A stretch of 64,000 bases of DNA. Origin: Streptomyces sp. NBC_00659 (lineage in GTDB: Bacteria > Actinomycetota > Actinomycetes > Streptomycetales > Streptomycetaceae). The stretch is from the NCBI RefSeq assembly GCF_036226925.1, contig NZ_CP109031.1, forward strand, positions 5,146,001 to 5,210,000, in the 5' to 3' direction. Within the stretch, counting starts at the first letter, position 1. Each line of letters opens with the position of its first letter. Below are positions 1 to 10,369 of the stretch, piece after piece. The translations under genes were made by a program, and so were the position numbers. The notes under the pieces were generated by a model. The model was not told the DNA's origin. It made no database searches and saw only the letters and a program-made list of their open reading frames with translations.

Positions 1-377
1 TTGCGTCGGAGGGATTACGAGTGAACACGTAGTGTTGTGGGAGATTGGCGCAGGCCGCAGCCCTGCGCCAGTCGAGTTTGCTGGTCACGAGCGATACCTC
101 CCCAGAGGATGGGAATATTCGTTCGATATATGCGGGCAGCAGTCAGCGTGGCACCGTGCGAGCGCGAGCGCAAGCGACTTGCGGGGGTGGCGAGGGCGCC
201 AGGGGTGGTGGCTTGAACGCGACCAGCGGTGCAGCGTGCGAACGTATGTTCTATATATGGTGGCCGGACTGTCCGTGGCGAGGTGAAGAAAAATGTGTTC
301 CCTTACGCGCGTGCGCGCGCACTCCAGGTGCGTGCGCGATCGGTACGCTGCTCCCGACACGAGGGGAGATCGGGAAC
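1..377. other. Leader/intergenic region with hairpin and repeats
   Basis: No convincing coding region. An open frame runs through it into the regulator at 378, but its translation is low-complexity and unlike a protein family, so it is read as leader. A hairpin (GGCGCAGG / CCTGCGCC) lies at 47-69, a GAAC-N4-GTTC palindrome at 240-251 and an alternating GCGC-rich tract around 305-340. AT-rich patches near 118-130 and 244-258 could hold promoter elements, but none matches a clean -35/-10 pair. Confidence 0.5.
240..251. promoter_or_regulatory. Candidate LexA (SOS) box
   Basis: The perfect palindrome GAACGTATGTTC, preceded by C, fits the actinobacterial LexA consensus CGAAC-N4-GTTCG except for the last base. 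It lies 126 bp upstream of the HTH gene at 378 and beside an AT-rich tract that could be a -10. The match is seen; LexA control is inference. Confidence 0.4.
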
Positions 378-830
378 ATGGGGCCCAGTCCACGCGCCGC
401 GAGCACGGAACGAACAGAACGAACGGAACGAACCGACGCGTTGGAGGAGTTCGCCGTCTGGGTCGAGGACCTGATGCGGGACCGCGGCTATGTGATCGAC
501 GGCCCACGCGGCGGTGGCAAGTCGCGGCTGGCCGACGACTCCGGTGTCCACCGGGCCGCGGTGACTCGGCTGCTGCAGCGGCAGAGCATGCCGGACCTCG
601 AGACCATGCGCCGCCTGGCCGTGGTGCTCGGCGTGCCGCTGCGGGACATGCTGATCCGCTCCGGGCGGCTGTCCGAGGACGATCTGCCGCTCGAACCCGG
701 CCCGGGAGCGGACCCGGGAGCGAGCAGGCGGCTGAGCCCGGAGGAGGCGGCGCGGCGCATGGGCGTACCGGAGGACCTGCGTGGTCTGTTCGTGAAGGTC
801 GCCCGGCAGTTTCTGGGGGAGGGGTCTTAG
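378..830 (+). CDS. XRE-family helix-turn-helix regulator
   Basis: A 150-residue cytoplasmic protein with one helix-turn-helix at about residues 50-95 (DSGVHRAAVTRLL ... DLETMRRLAVVLGVPLRDML), the pattern of Cro/C1-type regulators. The N-terminus has a TER-TER-TER run encoded by a short GAAC-rich DNA repeat, and the C-terminus is Pro/Glu-rich. The ATG at 378 is chosen because GGGGAG precedes it and everything upstream in the frame looks non-coding. The hypothetical gene at 878 follows after 47 bp and may be co-transcribed. The target is unknown; similar small XRE proteins in Streptomyces control neighbouring genes or themselves. Family confident, role not. Confidence 0.75.
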   Translation: MGPSPRAASTERTERTERTDALEEFAVWVEDLMRDRGYVIDGPRGGGKSRLADDSGVHRAAVTRLLQRQSMPDLETMRRLAVVLGVPLRDMLIRSGRLSEDDLPLEPGPGADPGASRRLSPEEAARRMGVPEDLRGLFVKVARQFLGEGS

Positions 831-877
831 GGAAAGAGACGCGGGACGGGGGAGCCGGGAGTGCAAGGAGTGCACAC

Positions 878-1384
878 ATGGGTGACGGGGGACGCCGGGA
901 CGATGACAAGGACGGTACCGGTGGTGAAGGGTCGTACACCGAGGCGGAGCGGGTTACCCGGCTGCTGGGCGGTCTGCTGATCGCACTGGGTGAGAAGGTC
1001 CAGGAGGCGGGACCGGAAGGGGTCCGCATCCTCAGCGACGAGGAGGTGCAGCGGGCCAACCTCCAGTGGTACCGCACGGGTTGGGAGGAGCACGCACGGG
1101 CGGTCCGCCCGTCCGGCGAGCTCGAGTCGCCGGGGCATGTGGCGGCCGCTCCGGCTGATCCGGCCACCCCGGCGGAGCATCCGGCGGATCCCGACCCCCT
1201 GTCCGCCATGGGCCGGCTGCTCGACTTCCCCGGCCACGGCGCCCCGGCCGTCGGCCAGGGCGCCGAGCGCGCCCGGGCGGAGCTGCGGCACCGGCACGAC
1301 GAGCCCGGCGCCGGACGGCACGAGCGCGTCCGGGAACGCGGTGAGGGCGCCGATGCGGTACGGCGGCCCGACGGTGACGGATGA
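878..1384 (+). CDS. Hypothetical protein
   Basis: A 168-residue soluble protein of no recognised family. Residues 20-70 (GSYTEAERVTRLLGGLLIALGEKVQ ... LSDEEVQRANLQWYRTGWEEH, shown in part) look like an amphipathic helical domain; the rest is Ala/Pro/Arg-rich and probably disordered. There is no signal peptide or membrane segment. ATG 878 follows the XRE gene closely on the same strand, so a shared transcript is likely. Its stop overlaps the ATG of the decayed monooxygenase-like frame at 1381 as ATGA, suggesting an older coupled arrangement. Function unknown. Confidence 0.55.
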   Translation: MGDGGRRDDDKDGTGGEGSYTEAERVTRLLGGLLIALGEKVQEAGPEGVRILSDEEVQRANLQWYRTGWEEHARAVRPSGELESPGHVAAAPADPATPAEHPADPDPLSAMGRLLDFPGHGAPAVGQGAERARAELRHRHDEPGAGRHERVRERGEGADAVRRPDGDG

Positions 1385-1610
1385 GGGAGCAGGAAGAAGC
1401 CGTCGACGCAGTCGAGATCGGCCTCGTCCACACGCGCTGGCGTGACAAGGAGTCCTTCCGGGCGTGGACGGAAGGGCCGATGAAGTCCGTGCACCAGGGC
1501 GGCGGCGAGGGGAGAGAGCGGCCTGAGCCCGGGTCTCCGGCCCGATCCTGTGGTGCTTCGAGGTGGTGCAGCAGGCGGGCCGCCCGAAGGGCGAGGCGCA
1601 GGGAATGTCC
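1381..1610 (+). pseudogene. Decayed antibiotic-biosynthesis-monooxygenase (ABM) gene
   Basis: Two consecutive frames together resemble the C-terminal half of an ABM-domain (ferredoxin-like) protein. From 1381, one frame gives LVHTRWRDKESFRAWTEG and PMKSVHQGGGEGRERPEPG. Near 1531-1538 the frame shifts, and the next frame gives SGPILWCFEVVQQAGRPKG. Family members have about 40 more N-terminal residues (the first strand and helix), which are absent here. Truncation plus frameshift indicates a remnant. The family assignment rests on recognising the motif order RWRD-SF-AW, HQGG and FEVVQ, not on a search. Confidence 0.55.
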
Positions 1611-1660
1611 TCCTGCGCGAGCTGTGCGAGCGCGCCACCGGCGTCCGGGGCAGGCCCCGC

Positions 1661-1703
1661 ACGACCGACGCCCCGCACCGGACAGGTGCGGGGCGTCGGT
1701 CGT
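1661..1703 (-). terminator. Strong terminator of the Fe-S reductase gene
   Basis: A perfect 19-bp inverted repeat (ACGACCGACGCCCCGCACC and its complement) around a GGACA loop sits 15 bp beyond the stop codon of the minus-strand Fe-S reductase. There is no U-tract, as is usual in Streptomyces. It faces the decayed gene on the plus strand and could act on both sides. Confidence 0.85.
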
Positions 1704-1717
1704 ACCGAACGGGGCGG

Positions 1718-3994
1718 TTACTTCACGGGTTCGGGTTCCGGCTCGTTCTCCGATTCCGCCTCGCCGGCCGGGGGTTCGTCCGCGACCGGCGTCTTGACGG
1801 ACTCCAGCAGCAGCTGCGCCACGTCCACGACCTGGACGGACTCCTTGGCCTTGCCCTCGTTCTTCTTGCCGTTGACCGAGTCGGTCAGCATGACGAGGCA
1901 GAACGGGCAGGCGGTGGAGACGATGTCGGGGTTCAGCGACAGAGCCTCGTCGACACGCTCGTTGTTGATGCGCTTGCCGATCCGCTCCTCCATCCACATC
2001 CGCGCGCCGCCGGCACCGCAGCAGAAGCCGCGTTCCTTGTGGCGGTGCATCTCCTGCTGGCGCAGGCCCGGGACGGCGGACATGATCTCGCGCGGGGGCG
2101 TGTAGATCTTGTTGTGGCGGCCCAGGTAGCAGGGGTCGTGGTAGGTGATGAGCCCGTCCACCGGCGTCACCGGGAGCAGCTTGCCCTCGTCGATGAGGTG
2201 CTGGAGCAGCTGGGTGTGGTGGATGACCTCGTAGTCGCCGCCGAGCTGCGGGTACTCGTTGCCGATCGTGTTGAGGCAGTGCGGGCAGGTGGCGACGATC
2301 TTCTTCGCCGTCTTCGGCTTCTTGGTGGACTCGTCCTCGTCGTCCTCGCCGAAGGCCATGTTCAGCGCCGCGACGTTCTCCATGCCGAGCTCCTGGAACA
2401 GGGGCTCGTTGCCGAGGCGGCGGGCGGAGTCACCGGTGCACTTCTCGTCGCCGCCCATGATCGCGAACTTGACGCCCGCCATGTGCAGCAGCTCCGCGAA
2501 GGCCTTCGTGGTCTTCTTGGCCCGGTCCTCCAGGGCGCCGGCGCAGCCGACCCAGTACAGGTACTCGACCTCGCTGAGGTCCTCGATGTCGCGGCCGACG
2601 ACGGGGATCTCGAAGTCGACCTCCTTGGTCCACTCGAGGCGCTGCTTCTTGGCCAGACCCCAGGGGTTGCCCTTCTTCTCCAGGTTCTTGAGCATCGTGC
2701 CCGCCTCGGACGGGAACGCGCTCTCGATCATCACCTGGTAGCGGCGCATGTCGACGATGTGGTCGATGTGCTCGATGTCGACCGGGCACTGCTCGACGCA
2801 GGCGCCGCAGGTGGTGCAGGACCACAGGACGTCCGGGTCGATGACGCCGTTCTCTTCGAGGGTGCCGATGAGGGGGCGCTCGGCCTCGGCCAGGGCGGCC
2901 GCGGGGACGTCCTTGAGCTGCTCCTCGGACGCCTTCTCCTCGCCCTCCGCGTTCTTGCCGCCGCCGGCCAGCAGGTACGGGGCCTTGGCGTGCGCGTGGT
3001 CGCGCAGCGACATGATGAGGAGCTTGGGGGAGAGCGGCTTGCCGGTGTTCCAGGCGGGGCACTGCGACTGGCAGCGGCCGCACTCGGTGCAGGTGGAGAA
3101 GTCGAGCAGGCCCTTCCAGGAGAACTGCTCGACCTGGGAGACGCCGAACACGTCGTCGTCACCGGGGTCGGTGAAGTCGATGGCCTTGCCGCCCGACGTC
3201 ATCGGCTGGAGCGCGCCGAGGGCCGTTCCGCCGTTCGCCTCGCGCTTGAACCAGATGTTCGGGAAGCCCAGGAAACGGTGCCAGGCCACGCCCATGTTCG
3301 TGTTCAGCGAGACCACGATCATCCAGATGAACGAGACGCTGATCTTGATCATCGCGACCAGGTAGATCAGGTTCTGCAGCGTGCCGACGCTCAGGCCCTT
3401 GAAGGCCAGGACCAGCGGGTACGAGGCGAAGTACGCGGCCTCGTAGTGCTCCACGTGGTGGATGGCGCCCTCAAGGCCGCGCAGGGTGTAGATCGCGAGG
3501 CCGATGGTGAGGATGACGTACTCGACGAAGTACGCCTGGCCGGACTTGGAGCCCGCGAAGCGGGACTTGCGGCCGGGGCGCGAGGGCAGGCTCAGCAGCC
3601 GGATCGCCATCAGGACGAGGATGCCGAGGATGGTCATCACACCGATGAACTCGGTGTACATCTCGAGCGGCAGGAAGTCGCCGACGACCGGCAGCGTCCA
3701 GTCGGCCTCGAAGAGCTGTCCGAAGGCCTGGGCCAGGGTCGGAGGGAGCGTCAGGAAGCCGACAGCCACGAACCAGTGGGCGAAGCCCACGATGCCCCAC
3801 CGGTTCATCCGGGTGTGGCCGAGGAACTCCCGGACCAGCGTCACGCTGCGCTGGTAGGGGTTGTCGGTCCGGCTCCCGGCGGGGACGGGCTGTCCCAACT
3901 TGAAGTAGCGGACGAACTGGCCGATGGCGCGTGCTAGCAGCGCCACGCCGACCACGGTCAGGACCAGCGACACAATGATCGCGGCGAGTTGCAT
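1718..3994 (-). CDS. Membrane-bound Fe-S oxidoreductase (heterodisulfide-reductase-like)
   Basis: A 758-residue protein. The first ~270 residues contain several hydrophobic membrane segments (MQLAAIIVSLVLTVVGVALL; WFVAVGFLTL; EFIGVMTILGILVLMAIRLL), resembling a respiratory cytochrome-b/NarI-type membrane part. Two ferredoxin 4Fe-4S motifs follow, CTECGRCQSQCP at about residue 301 and CTTCGACVEQCP at about 390. Next come two CCG-type domains with HDPCYLGR and CCGAGGARMWMEE, as in heterodisulfide reductase HdrD and glycolate oxidase GlcF. It probably moves electrons between the quinone pool and a soluble donor or acceptor; the substrate is unknown. The start has GAGGAG upstream. It is single-cistron, divergent from 4261 and closed by a strong terminator. 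The C-terminus is acidic (EAESENEPEPEP). Confidence 0.9.
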   Translation of the reverse strand: MQLAAIIVSLVLTVVGVALLARAIGQFVRYFKLGQPVPAGSRTDNPYQRSVTLVREFLGHTRMNRWGIVGFAHWFVAVGFLTLPPTLAQAFGQLFEADWTLPVVGDFLPLEMYTEFIGVMTILGILVLMAIRLLSLPSRPGRKSRFAGSKSGQAYFVEYVILTIGLAIYTLRGLEGAIHHVEHYEAAYFASYPLVLAFKGLSVGTLQNLIYLVAMIKISVSFIWMIVVSLNTNMGVAWHRFLGFPNIWFKREANGGTALGALQPMTSGGKAIDFTDPGDDDVFGVSQVEQFSWKGLLDFSTCTECGRCQSQCPAWNTGKPLSPKLLIMSLRDHAHAKAPYLLAGGGKNAEGEEKASEEQLKDVPAAALAEAERPLIGTLEENGVIDPDVLWSCTTCGACVEQCPVDIEHIDHIVDMRRYQVMIESAFPSEAGTMLKNLEKKGNPWGLAKKQRLEWTKEVDFEIPVVGRDIEDLSEVEYLYWVGCAGALEDRAKKTTKAFAELLHMAGVKFAIMGGDEKCTGDSARRLGNEPLFQELGMENVAALNMAFGEDDEDESTKKPKTAKKIVATCPHCLNTIGNEYPQLGGDYEVIHHTQLLQHLIDEGKLLPVTPVDGLITYHDPCYLGRHNKIYTPPREIMSAVPGLRQQEMHRHKERGFCCGAGGARMWMEERIGKRINNERVDEALSLNPDIVSTACPFCLVMLTDSVNGKKNEGKAKESVQVVDVAQLLLESVKTPVADEPPAGEAESENEPEPEPVK

Positions 3995-4260
3995 TCGGGG
4001 GCTCCTCGGGCCTGCGAGGTGTTGCTTCGAGGGTGACCTCGAAGGTGATTACTAAGCGGTAACTTATGCAGTCCGTCTGAGACTACCCACTTCCTCCGCC
4101 GCACTGTAGTCAGAGGTGCGGTGATCTGCGTCGCTGAGGGAAGCCTGAGTGGGTGCCCGGGAGGCGGGCACAGGGTCCGTTTCGCCCGGGGCCGACAGGA
4201 CACGTAAACCCGATCGTGTTATTCACCCAATACTGTGACAATTACCCCTAAATTGGCGAC
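3995..4260. promoter_or_regulatory. Divergent promoter region
   Basis: 266 bp between the divergent Fe-S reductase and MraY-like genes, with AT-rich segments unusual for this chromosome near 4044-4066 and 4218-4255 that should carry the two promoters. CGTGTTATTCACCCAATACT at 4214-4233 lies just upstream of the GTG at 4261. No clear operator palindrome was found. Confidence 0.4.
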
Positions 4261-5376
4261 GTGCTGTACGGAATCACGGCCGCCACCGCCGCTCTGCTCC
4301 TGACCGCCACGCTCACCGCGCTGCTGCGGTCGTTCTCCCTGCGCCTCGGCCCGGCCGAGGGGAGGGGGCTTCCCGCGCGCCGGGCGAAACCGCGGGCCCC
4401 CGGAAGAGGGAGACCGGTTCCGCTCCTCGGCGGGGTCGCCGTGGCCGGCACGACGGCGCTCGTCGGCTGGGCCGGGGGCTGGACCGGCGCCGCCCCGCTC
4501 GGGCCGGAGACCGGCCGGCTGCTGGTCGCCGGGATCGCGGTCGCCCTGCTCGGCCTTGCCTCCGATCTGCTGCCCGTACCCCCGGTGGTGTGCGGGGCGG
4601 GCGTCGCCGTCGCCGCCGCGCTGACCGTCCCCTACGACGAACTCGGCATGCCGGCCGGAGTGCTGGCGGTGGGCTGGATCGTCCTCGTCACGCAGGGCTT
4701 CCGTTCGCTGGACCACGCCGACGGGGTGATGGGGACGGTCGGCGTCATCACGGCGTTCGCCCTCAGCGCGTGCGCGGCCGCCGAACTCATGGACGGGCTC
4801 GCGGCGCTGCTCAGCGTGCTGGCCGCGGCCCTCACCGGGTTCCTGATGCACGGATGGCCGCCCGCCAGGATCGCGCCGGGGCGGTGCGGGTCGCTGTTCA
4901 CGGGCTTCGTCCTGGCCTCGGCGGTCGTGCTGGTGCACGCGGGGCGGCCCGCCGGGACCGGCCTCGGCGCCGCCTTCGCGCTGACGGCCCTGGCCACCGC
5001 GGACGCCGTCCTGGTCCTGGTGTCGCGGCGGCGGGCGGGGCGGCCGCTGCTGCGACCGGCGCCGGACCATCTGGTGCACCGGCTGCGGCAGGCGGGACTC
5101 ACCCGTCAGGGGGTCATGATCGTGACGGGTCTTGCAGCGTTCGCGGCTGCGCTCGTGGGGCTGTGCATCGACCTCGGGTGGCTGGGGGCGGGGGCCGCCT
5201 GGTGGGTGGCGGGCGCGGTGGCCGCCGTCGCGGTCGTGGGCGCCGTACGTCCCGGGGTCCGCCCGCGCCGTGCCCATCCGCATGCGATTCCTGCCCCCGG
5301 GGGACCCGTCCCGAGGCCGCTGGGGCGTCCGGGGCGCCCCCGTCCGGAGGCTCCGGGTGCAGTAAAGGTGCACTGA
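4261..5376 (+). CDS. MraY/WecA-family-like membrane glycan-phosphotransferase homologue (divergent)
   Basis: A 371-residue, very hydrophobic protein with about ten membrane spans. Its segment RSLDHADGVMGTVG at about residues 149-162 corresponds to the NxxDxxDGL motif of polyprenyl-phosphate sugar-1-phosphate transferases (MraY, WecA, TagO), and HLVHRLRQAGLTRQ at about 271-284 to the HHHxE/HLHHRL loop. The Asp-rich motif normally near residue 100 (DDxxD) is reduced to GLASDLLPV. The chemistry expected of the family is transfer of phospho-GlcNAc or MurNAc-pentapeptide to undecaprenyl phosphate, but the weakened first Asp motif makes activity uncertain. GTG 4261 was chosen as the first start after the AT-rich promoter. 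It lies upstream of dnaK on the same strand, but dnaK has its own promoter. Confidence 0.65.
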   Translation: MLYGITAATAALLLTATLTALLRSFSLRLGPAEGRGLPARRAKPRAPGRGRPVPLLGGVAVAGTTALVGWAGGWTGAAPLGPETGRLLVAGIAVALLGLASDLLPVPPVVCGAGVAVAAALTVPYDELGMPAGVLAVGWIVLVTQGFRSLDHADGVMGTVGVITAFALSACAAAELMDGLAALLSVLAAALTGFLMHGWPPARIAPGRCGSLFTGFVLASAVVLVHAGRPAGTGLGAAFALTALATADAVLVLVSRRRAGRPLLRPAPDHLVHRLRQAGLTRQGVMIVTGLAAFAAALVGLCIDLGWLGAGAAWWVAGAVAAVAVVGAVRPGVRPRRAHPHAIPAPGGPVPRPLGRPGRPRPEAPGAVKVH

Positions 5377-5382
5377 CTCTGC

Positions 5383-5406
5383 GAGAAAACCGCAGTTCAG
5401 AGGCTC
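5383..5406 (+). terminator. Weak hairpin between MraY-like gene and dnaK
   Basis: CTGCG-AGAAAAC-CGCAG, flanked by CTCTG/CAGAG-type partial pairing, lies just after the stop at 5376. It could end the upstream transcript before the dnaK control region. Stability is modest. Confidence 0.3.
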
Positions 5407-5430
5407 CATGCGCGTAAGGAGCGGATAAGA

Positions 5431-5451
5431 GTTGAGCCCCTACGACTCAGG
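5431..5451 (+). promoter_or_regulatory. Second, imperfect HAIR (HspR) operator of dnaK
   Basis: GTTGAGC-N7-ACTCAGG has the spacing and symmetry of the HspR inverted repeat CTTGAGT-N7-ACTCAAG with three mismatches. It lies 31 bp upstream of the perfect site. Multiple HAIR sites upstream of dnaK are known in Streptomyces. Confidence 0.6.
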
Positions 5452-5455
5452 TCTG

Positions 5456-5482
5456 TTGACCGAGAGGCGGACGTCGTGCACA

Positions 5483-5484
<2 letters not shown>
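5456..5484 (+). promoter_or_regulatory. Candidate dnaK promoter
   Basis: TTGACC at 5456-5461 and CACACT at 5479-5484, 17 bp apart, form a vegetative-type promoter. The -10 overlaps the start of the perfect HAIR box, so HspR binding would block polymerase. The pairing is read by eye. Confidence 0.55.
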
Positions 5485-8024
<2,540 letters not shown>

Positions 8025-8057
8025 GCTTGAACGGACGAGGAAGGAGGGACGTCGGGG

Positions 8058-9248
8058 ATGAGCACCAAGGACTTCATCGAGAAGGACTTCTACAAGGTCC
8101 TCGGCGTCCCCAAGGACGCCACCGAGGCCGAGATCAAGAAGGCGTACCGGAAGCTCGCCCGCGAGTTCCACCCGGACGCCAACAAGGGCAACGCCAAGGC
8201 CGAGGAGCGCTTCAAGGAGATCTCCGAGGCGAACGACGTGCTCGGCGATCCCAAGAAGCGCAAGGAGTACGACGAGGCACGCGCCCTCTTCGGCAGCGGT
8301 GGCTTCCGGCCGGGTCCCGGCGCGGGCGGCGGCAACTTCAACTTCGACCTGGGCGACCTCTTCGGAGGCGGTGCCCAGGGTCAGGGAGCGGGAGGAGCCG
8401 GCGGCTTCGGCGGCGGCATAGGTGACGTCTTCGGGGGCCTGTTCAACCGCGGCGGCGGCCCCGCCACGGGCACGCGTACCCAGCCCAGGCGCGGCCAGGA
8501 CATCGACACCGAGGTCACACTCTCCTTCACGGAGGCGGTGGACGGCGCGACCGTTCCGCTGCGCATGACCTCGCAGGCGCCCTGCAAGGCCTGCTCGGGA
8601 ACCGGCGACAAGAACGGCACACCGCGCGTGTGCCCGACCTGTGTCGGCACCGGCCAGGTGGCGCGGGGCTCGGGCGGCGGGTTCTCGCTCACGGACCCCT
8701 GCCCGGACTGCAAGGGCCGCGGCCTGATCGCGGAGCACCCCTGCATGGAGTGCGCCGGCAGCGGGCGGGCCAAGTCGTCCCGCACGATGCAGGTCCGCAT
8801 CCCCGCGGGGGTCAGCGACAACCAGCGGATCCGGCTGCGGGGCAAGGGCGCGCCGGGCGAGCGGGGCGGCCCGGCCGGTGACCTGTACGTCACCGTCCAC
8901 GTGGACGCCCATCCGGTCTTCGGCCGCAAGGACGACAACCTCACCGTCACCGTGCCCGTCACCTTCACGGAGGCGGCACTGGGCGGCGAGGTGAAGGTCC
9001 CGACGCTGGGCGGCCCCCCGGTGACCCTGAAGCTTCCGCCGGGCACGCCCAACGGACGGACCATGCGCGCCCGGGGCAGGGGCGCGGTCCGCAAGGACGG
9101 CACCCGGGGCGACCTCCTGGTCACCGTCGAGGTGGTCGTCCCCCAGGACCTGTCCGGCAAGGCTCGTGACGCGCTCGAGGCGTATCGCGAGGCGACCGCG
9201 GGTGAGGATCCGCGGGCGGAGCTGTTCCAGGCCGCGAAGGGAGCATGA
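8058..9248 (+). CDS. dnaJ: DnaJ co-chaperone (type I Hsp40)
   Basis: A 396-residue co-chaperone that delivers substrates to DnaK and stimulates its ATPase. The J domain has HPD at residues 38-40. A Gly/Phe-rich linker spans about 75-140, followed by four zinc-finger repeats CKACSGTG (176), CPTCVGTG, CPDCKGRG and CMECAGSG, then the C-terminal beta-sandwich substrate domains. ATG 8058 lies 33 bp after grpE with an AAGGAGG-type ribosome site upstream. It is the third gene of the heat-shock operon; streptomycetes usually carry a second dnaJ elsewhere. Confidence 0.98.
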   Translation: MSTKDFIEKDFYKVLGVPKDATEAEIKKAYRKLAREFHPDANKGNAKAEERFKEISEANDVLGDPKKRKEYDEARALFGSGGFRPGPGAGGGNFNFDLGDLFGGGAQGQGAGGAGGFGGGIGDVFGGLFNRGGGPATGTRTQPRRGQDIDTEVTLSFTEAVDGATVPLRMTSQAPCKACSGTGDKNGTPRVCPTCVGTGQVARGSGGGFSLTDPCPDCKGRGLIAEHPCMECAGSGRAKSSRTMQVRIPAGVSDNQRIRLRGKGAPGERGGPAGDLYVTVHVDAHPVFGRKDDNLTVTVPVTFTEAALGGEVKVPTLGGPPVTLKLPPGTPNGRTMRARGRGAVRKDGTRGDLLVTVEVVVPQDLSGKARDALEAYREATAGEDPRAELFQAAKGA

Positions 9249-9255
9249 CGGAGCC

Positions 9256-9708
9256 ATGGACACGACCGGTCGTCGACGCAACCCCTATGAACTGACCGAG
9301 GAGACCCCGGTCTACGTCATCTCGGTGGCGGCCCAGCTCTCCGGACTGCACCCGCAGACCCTGCGTCAGTACGACCGGCTCGGTCTGGTCTCTCCCGACC
9401 GTACGGCCGGCCGGGGCCGCCGTTACTCGGCCCGCGACATCGAGCTGCTGCGCACCGTCCAGCAGTTGTCGCAGGACGAGGGCATCAACCTCGCCGGCAT
9501 CAAGCGCATCATCGAGCTGGAGAACCAGGTGGCCGCGCTCCAGTCCCGTGTCGCGGAGCTGGAGTCGGCCCTCGACGGTGCCGCGGCCGCCATGCAGCAG
9601 CGCGAGGCCGCCGTGCACGCCTCCTACCGGCGTGACCTGGTCCCGTACCAGGAGGTCCAGCAGACGAGCGCGCTGGTGGTGTGGCGTCCCAAGCGGGCGG
9701 CCGACTGA
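9256..9708 (+). CDS. hspR: Heat-shock repressor HspR (MerR family)
   Basis: A 150-residue DNA-binding repressor. The MerR-type winged helix-turn-helix is at about residues 19-64 (VYVISVAAQLSGLHPQTLRQ, then YDRLGLVSPDRTAGRGRRYS) and is followed by a coiled-coil (IIELENQVAALQSRVAELES). Known HspR binds HAIR inverted repeats with DnaK as co-repressor. The operon's own promoter and clpB (15.7 kb) both carry such sites in this window. ATG 9256 follows the dnaJ stop by 7 bp with GACGGAG as ribosome site; the upstream in-frame extension overlaps dnaJ and is not used. Confidence 0.97.
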   Translation: MDTTGRRRNPYELTEETPVYVISVAAQLSGLHPQTLRQYDRLGLVSPDRTAGRGRRYSARDIELLRTVQQLSQDEGINLAGIKRIIELENQVAALQSRVAELESALDGAAAAMQQREAAVHASYRRDLVPYQEVQQTSALVVWRPKRAAD

Positions 9709-9741
9709 ACCCGGTCGCCCGGGCGGTACCGGACGAACCCG

Positions 9742-9776
9742 AAGGGCCCGGAGGTCATCGACCTCCGGGCCCTTTC
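9742..9776 (+). terminator. Terminator of dnaK operon
   Basis: A perfect 14-bp stem (AAGGGCCCGGAGGT / ACCTCCGGGCCCTT) with a CATCG loop and a short trailing T run lies 33 bp after the hspR stop. Confidence 0.9.
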
Positions 9777-10369
9777 GCGTGCCCCGCGCTTTCCGGCCGG
9801 AGCGGCGAGGTTGACCGTTTTTGACCGAGTGGCTGAAACCTTCTCCCTGAGGTCTGTTTTGCGTATGTCGTCCGTATAGGCCCGGTGGCGGAGGTTCGGG
9901 ACGTCCCTTTCGTCGTGCGGGAGCGGGCGGCGATAAGAGGTGTTCGCGGTGAATTGCCGTCAATGAAGCGGCGGTGTGCGCTTGGTCACTGCGAGGGCGG
10001 CCGCGCCGGCCGCGCCGAGTGGCCGGCGCGCAGGGGTGAGCGTGGGGGCCGAGGTGGGGGCGCCTCGCGCGGGAGTGTCCTTGTCCATGTGTTTCTTCGG
10101 GTCTGACCGATCGTCAACGGCGGTTAAAAACCGTCGGCGATCGCGACTCCTGTGAACGGACGTGGGATGTCCATGTGAATGACGGAAGGTGAAGCTGAGG
10201 GGATCGATCGGTGGATGGGCGTAGTATTTTCCCGTCGCGTTCACTTGTGGAACACGAAACGCCGTTGCCATCTCGTTAAGTGATTACTCCTTGACGCTGA
10301 GGTGATCGCCGCGTTGGCTTTCAGCCACCTGGGTCGCAATGCTGCAACCTCGCCCGGAAGGCACCTGCT
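9777..10369. other. Long intergenic region before sugar-binding protein
   Basis: About 590 bp after the terminator with no convincing gene. A 73-residue open frame at 9885 lacks family resemblance and good coding bias. Near the downstream gene there is GTTC-N7-GAAC at 10239-10253, a possible operator, and TTGACG at 10291-10296 that could be a -35, with TTGGCT 17 bp later as a poor -10. This fits a carbohydrate-regulated promoter for the lipoprotein gene, but that is inference. Confidence 0.4.

Noticed and set aside
45..830. 261-residue open frame as a single long protein
   Set aside because: The first 111 codons are low-complexity and without family resemblance; the conserved HTH protein begins at ATG 378 with a ribosome site.
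85..1662. 525-residue minus-strand open frame across the first genes
   Set aside because: Arg/Pro/Ser-rich translation with no motif; it is the antisense image of high-GC coding DNA.
1550..3937. 795-residue plus-strand frame opposite the Fe-S reductase
   Set aside because: Leu/Val/Arg repeats without any domain; the opposite strand encodes clear Fe-S and membrane motifs.
9885..10106. 73-residue frame in the hspR-lipoprotein gap
   Set aside because: No ribosome site, no family, poor coding bias.
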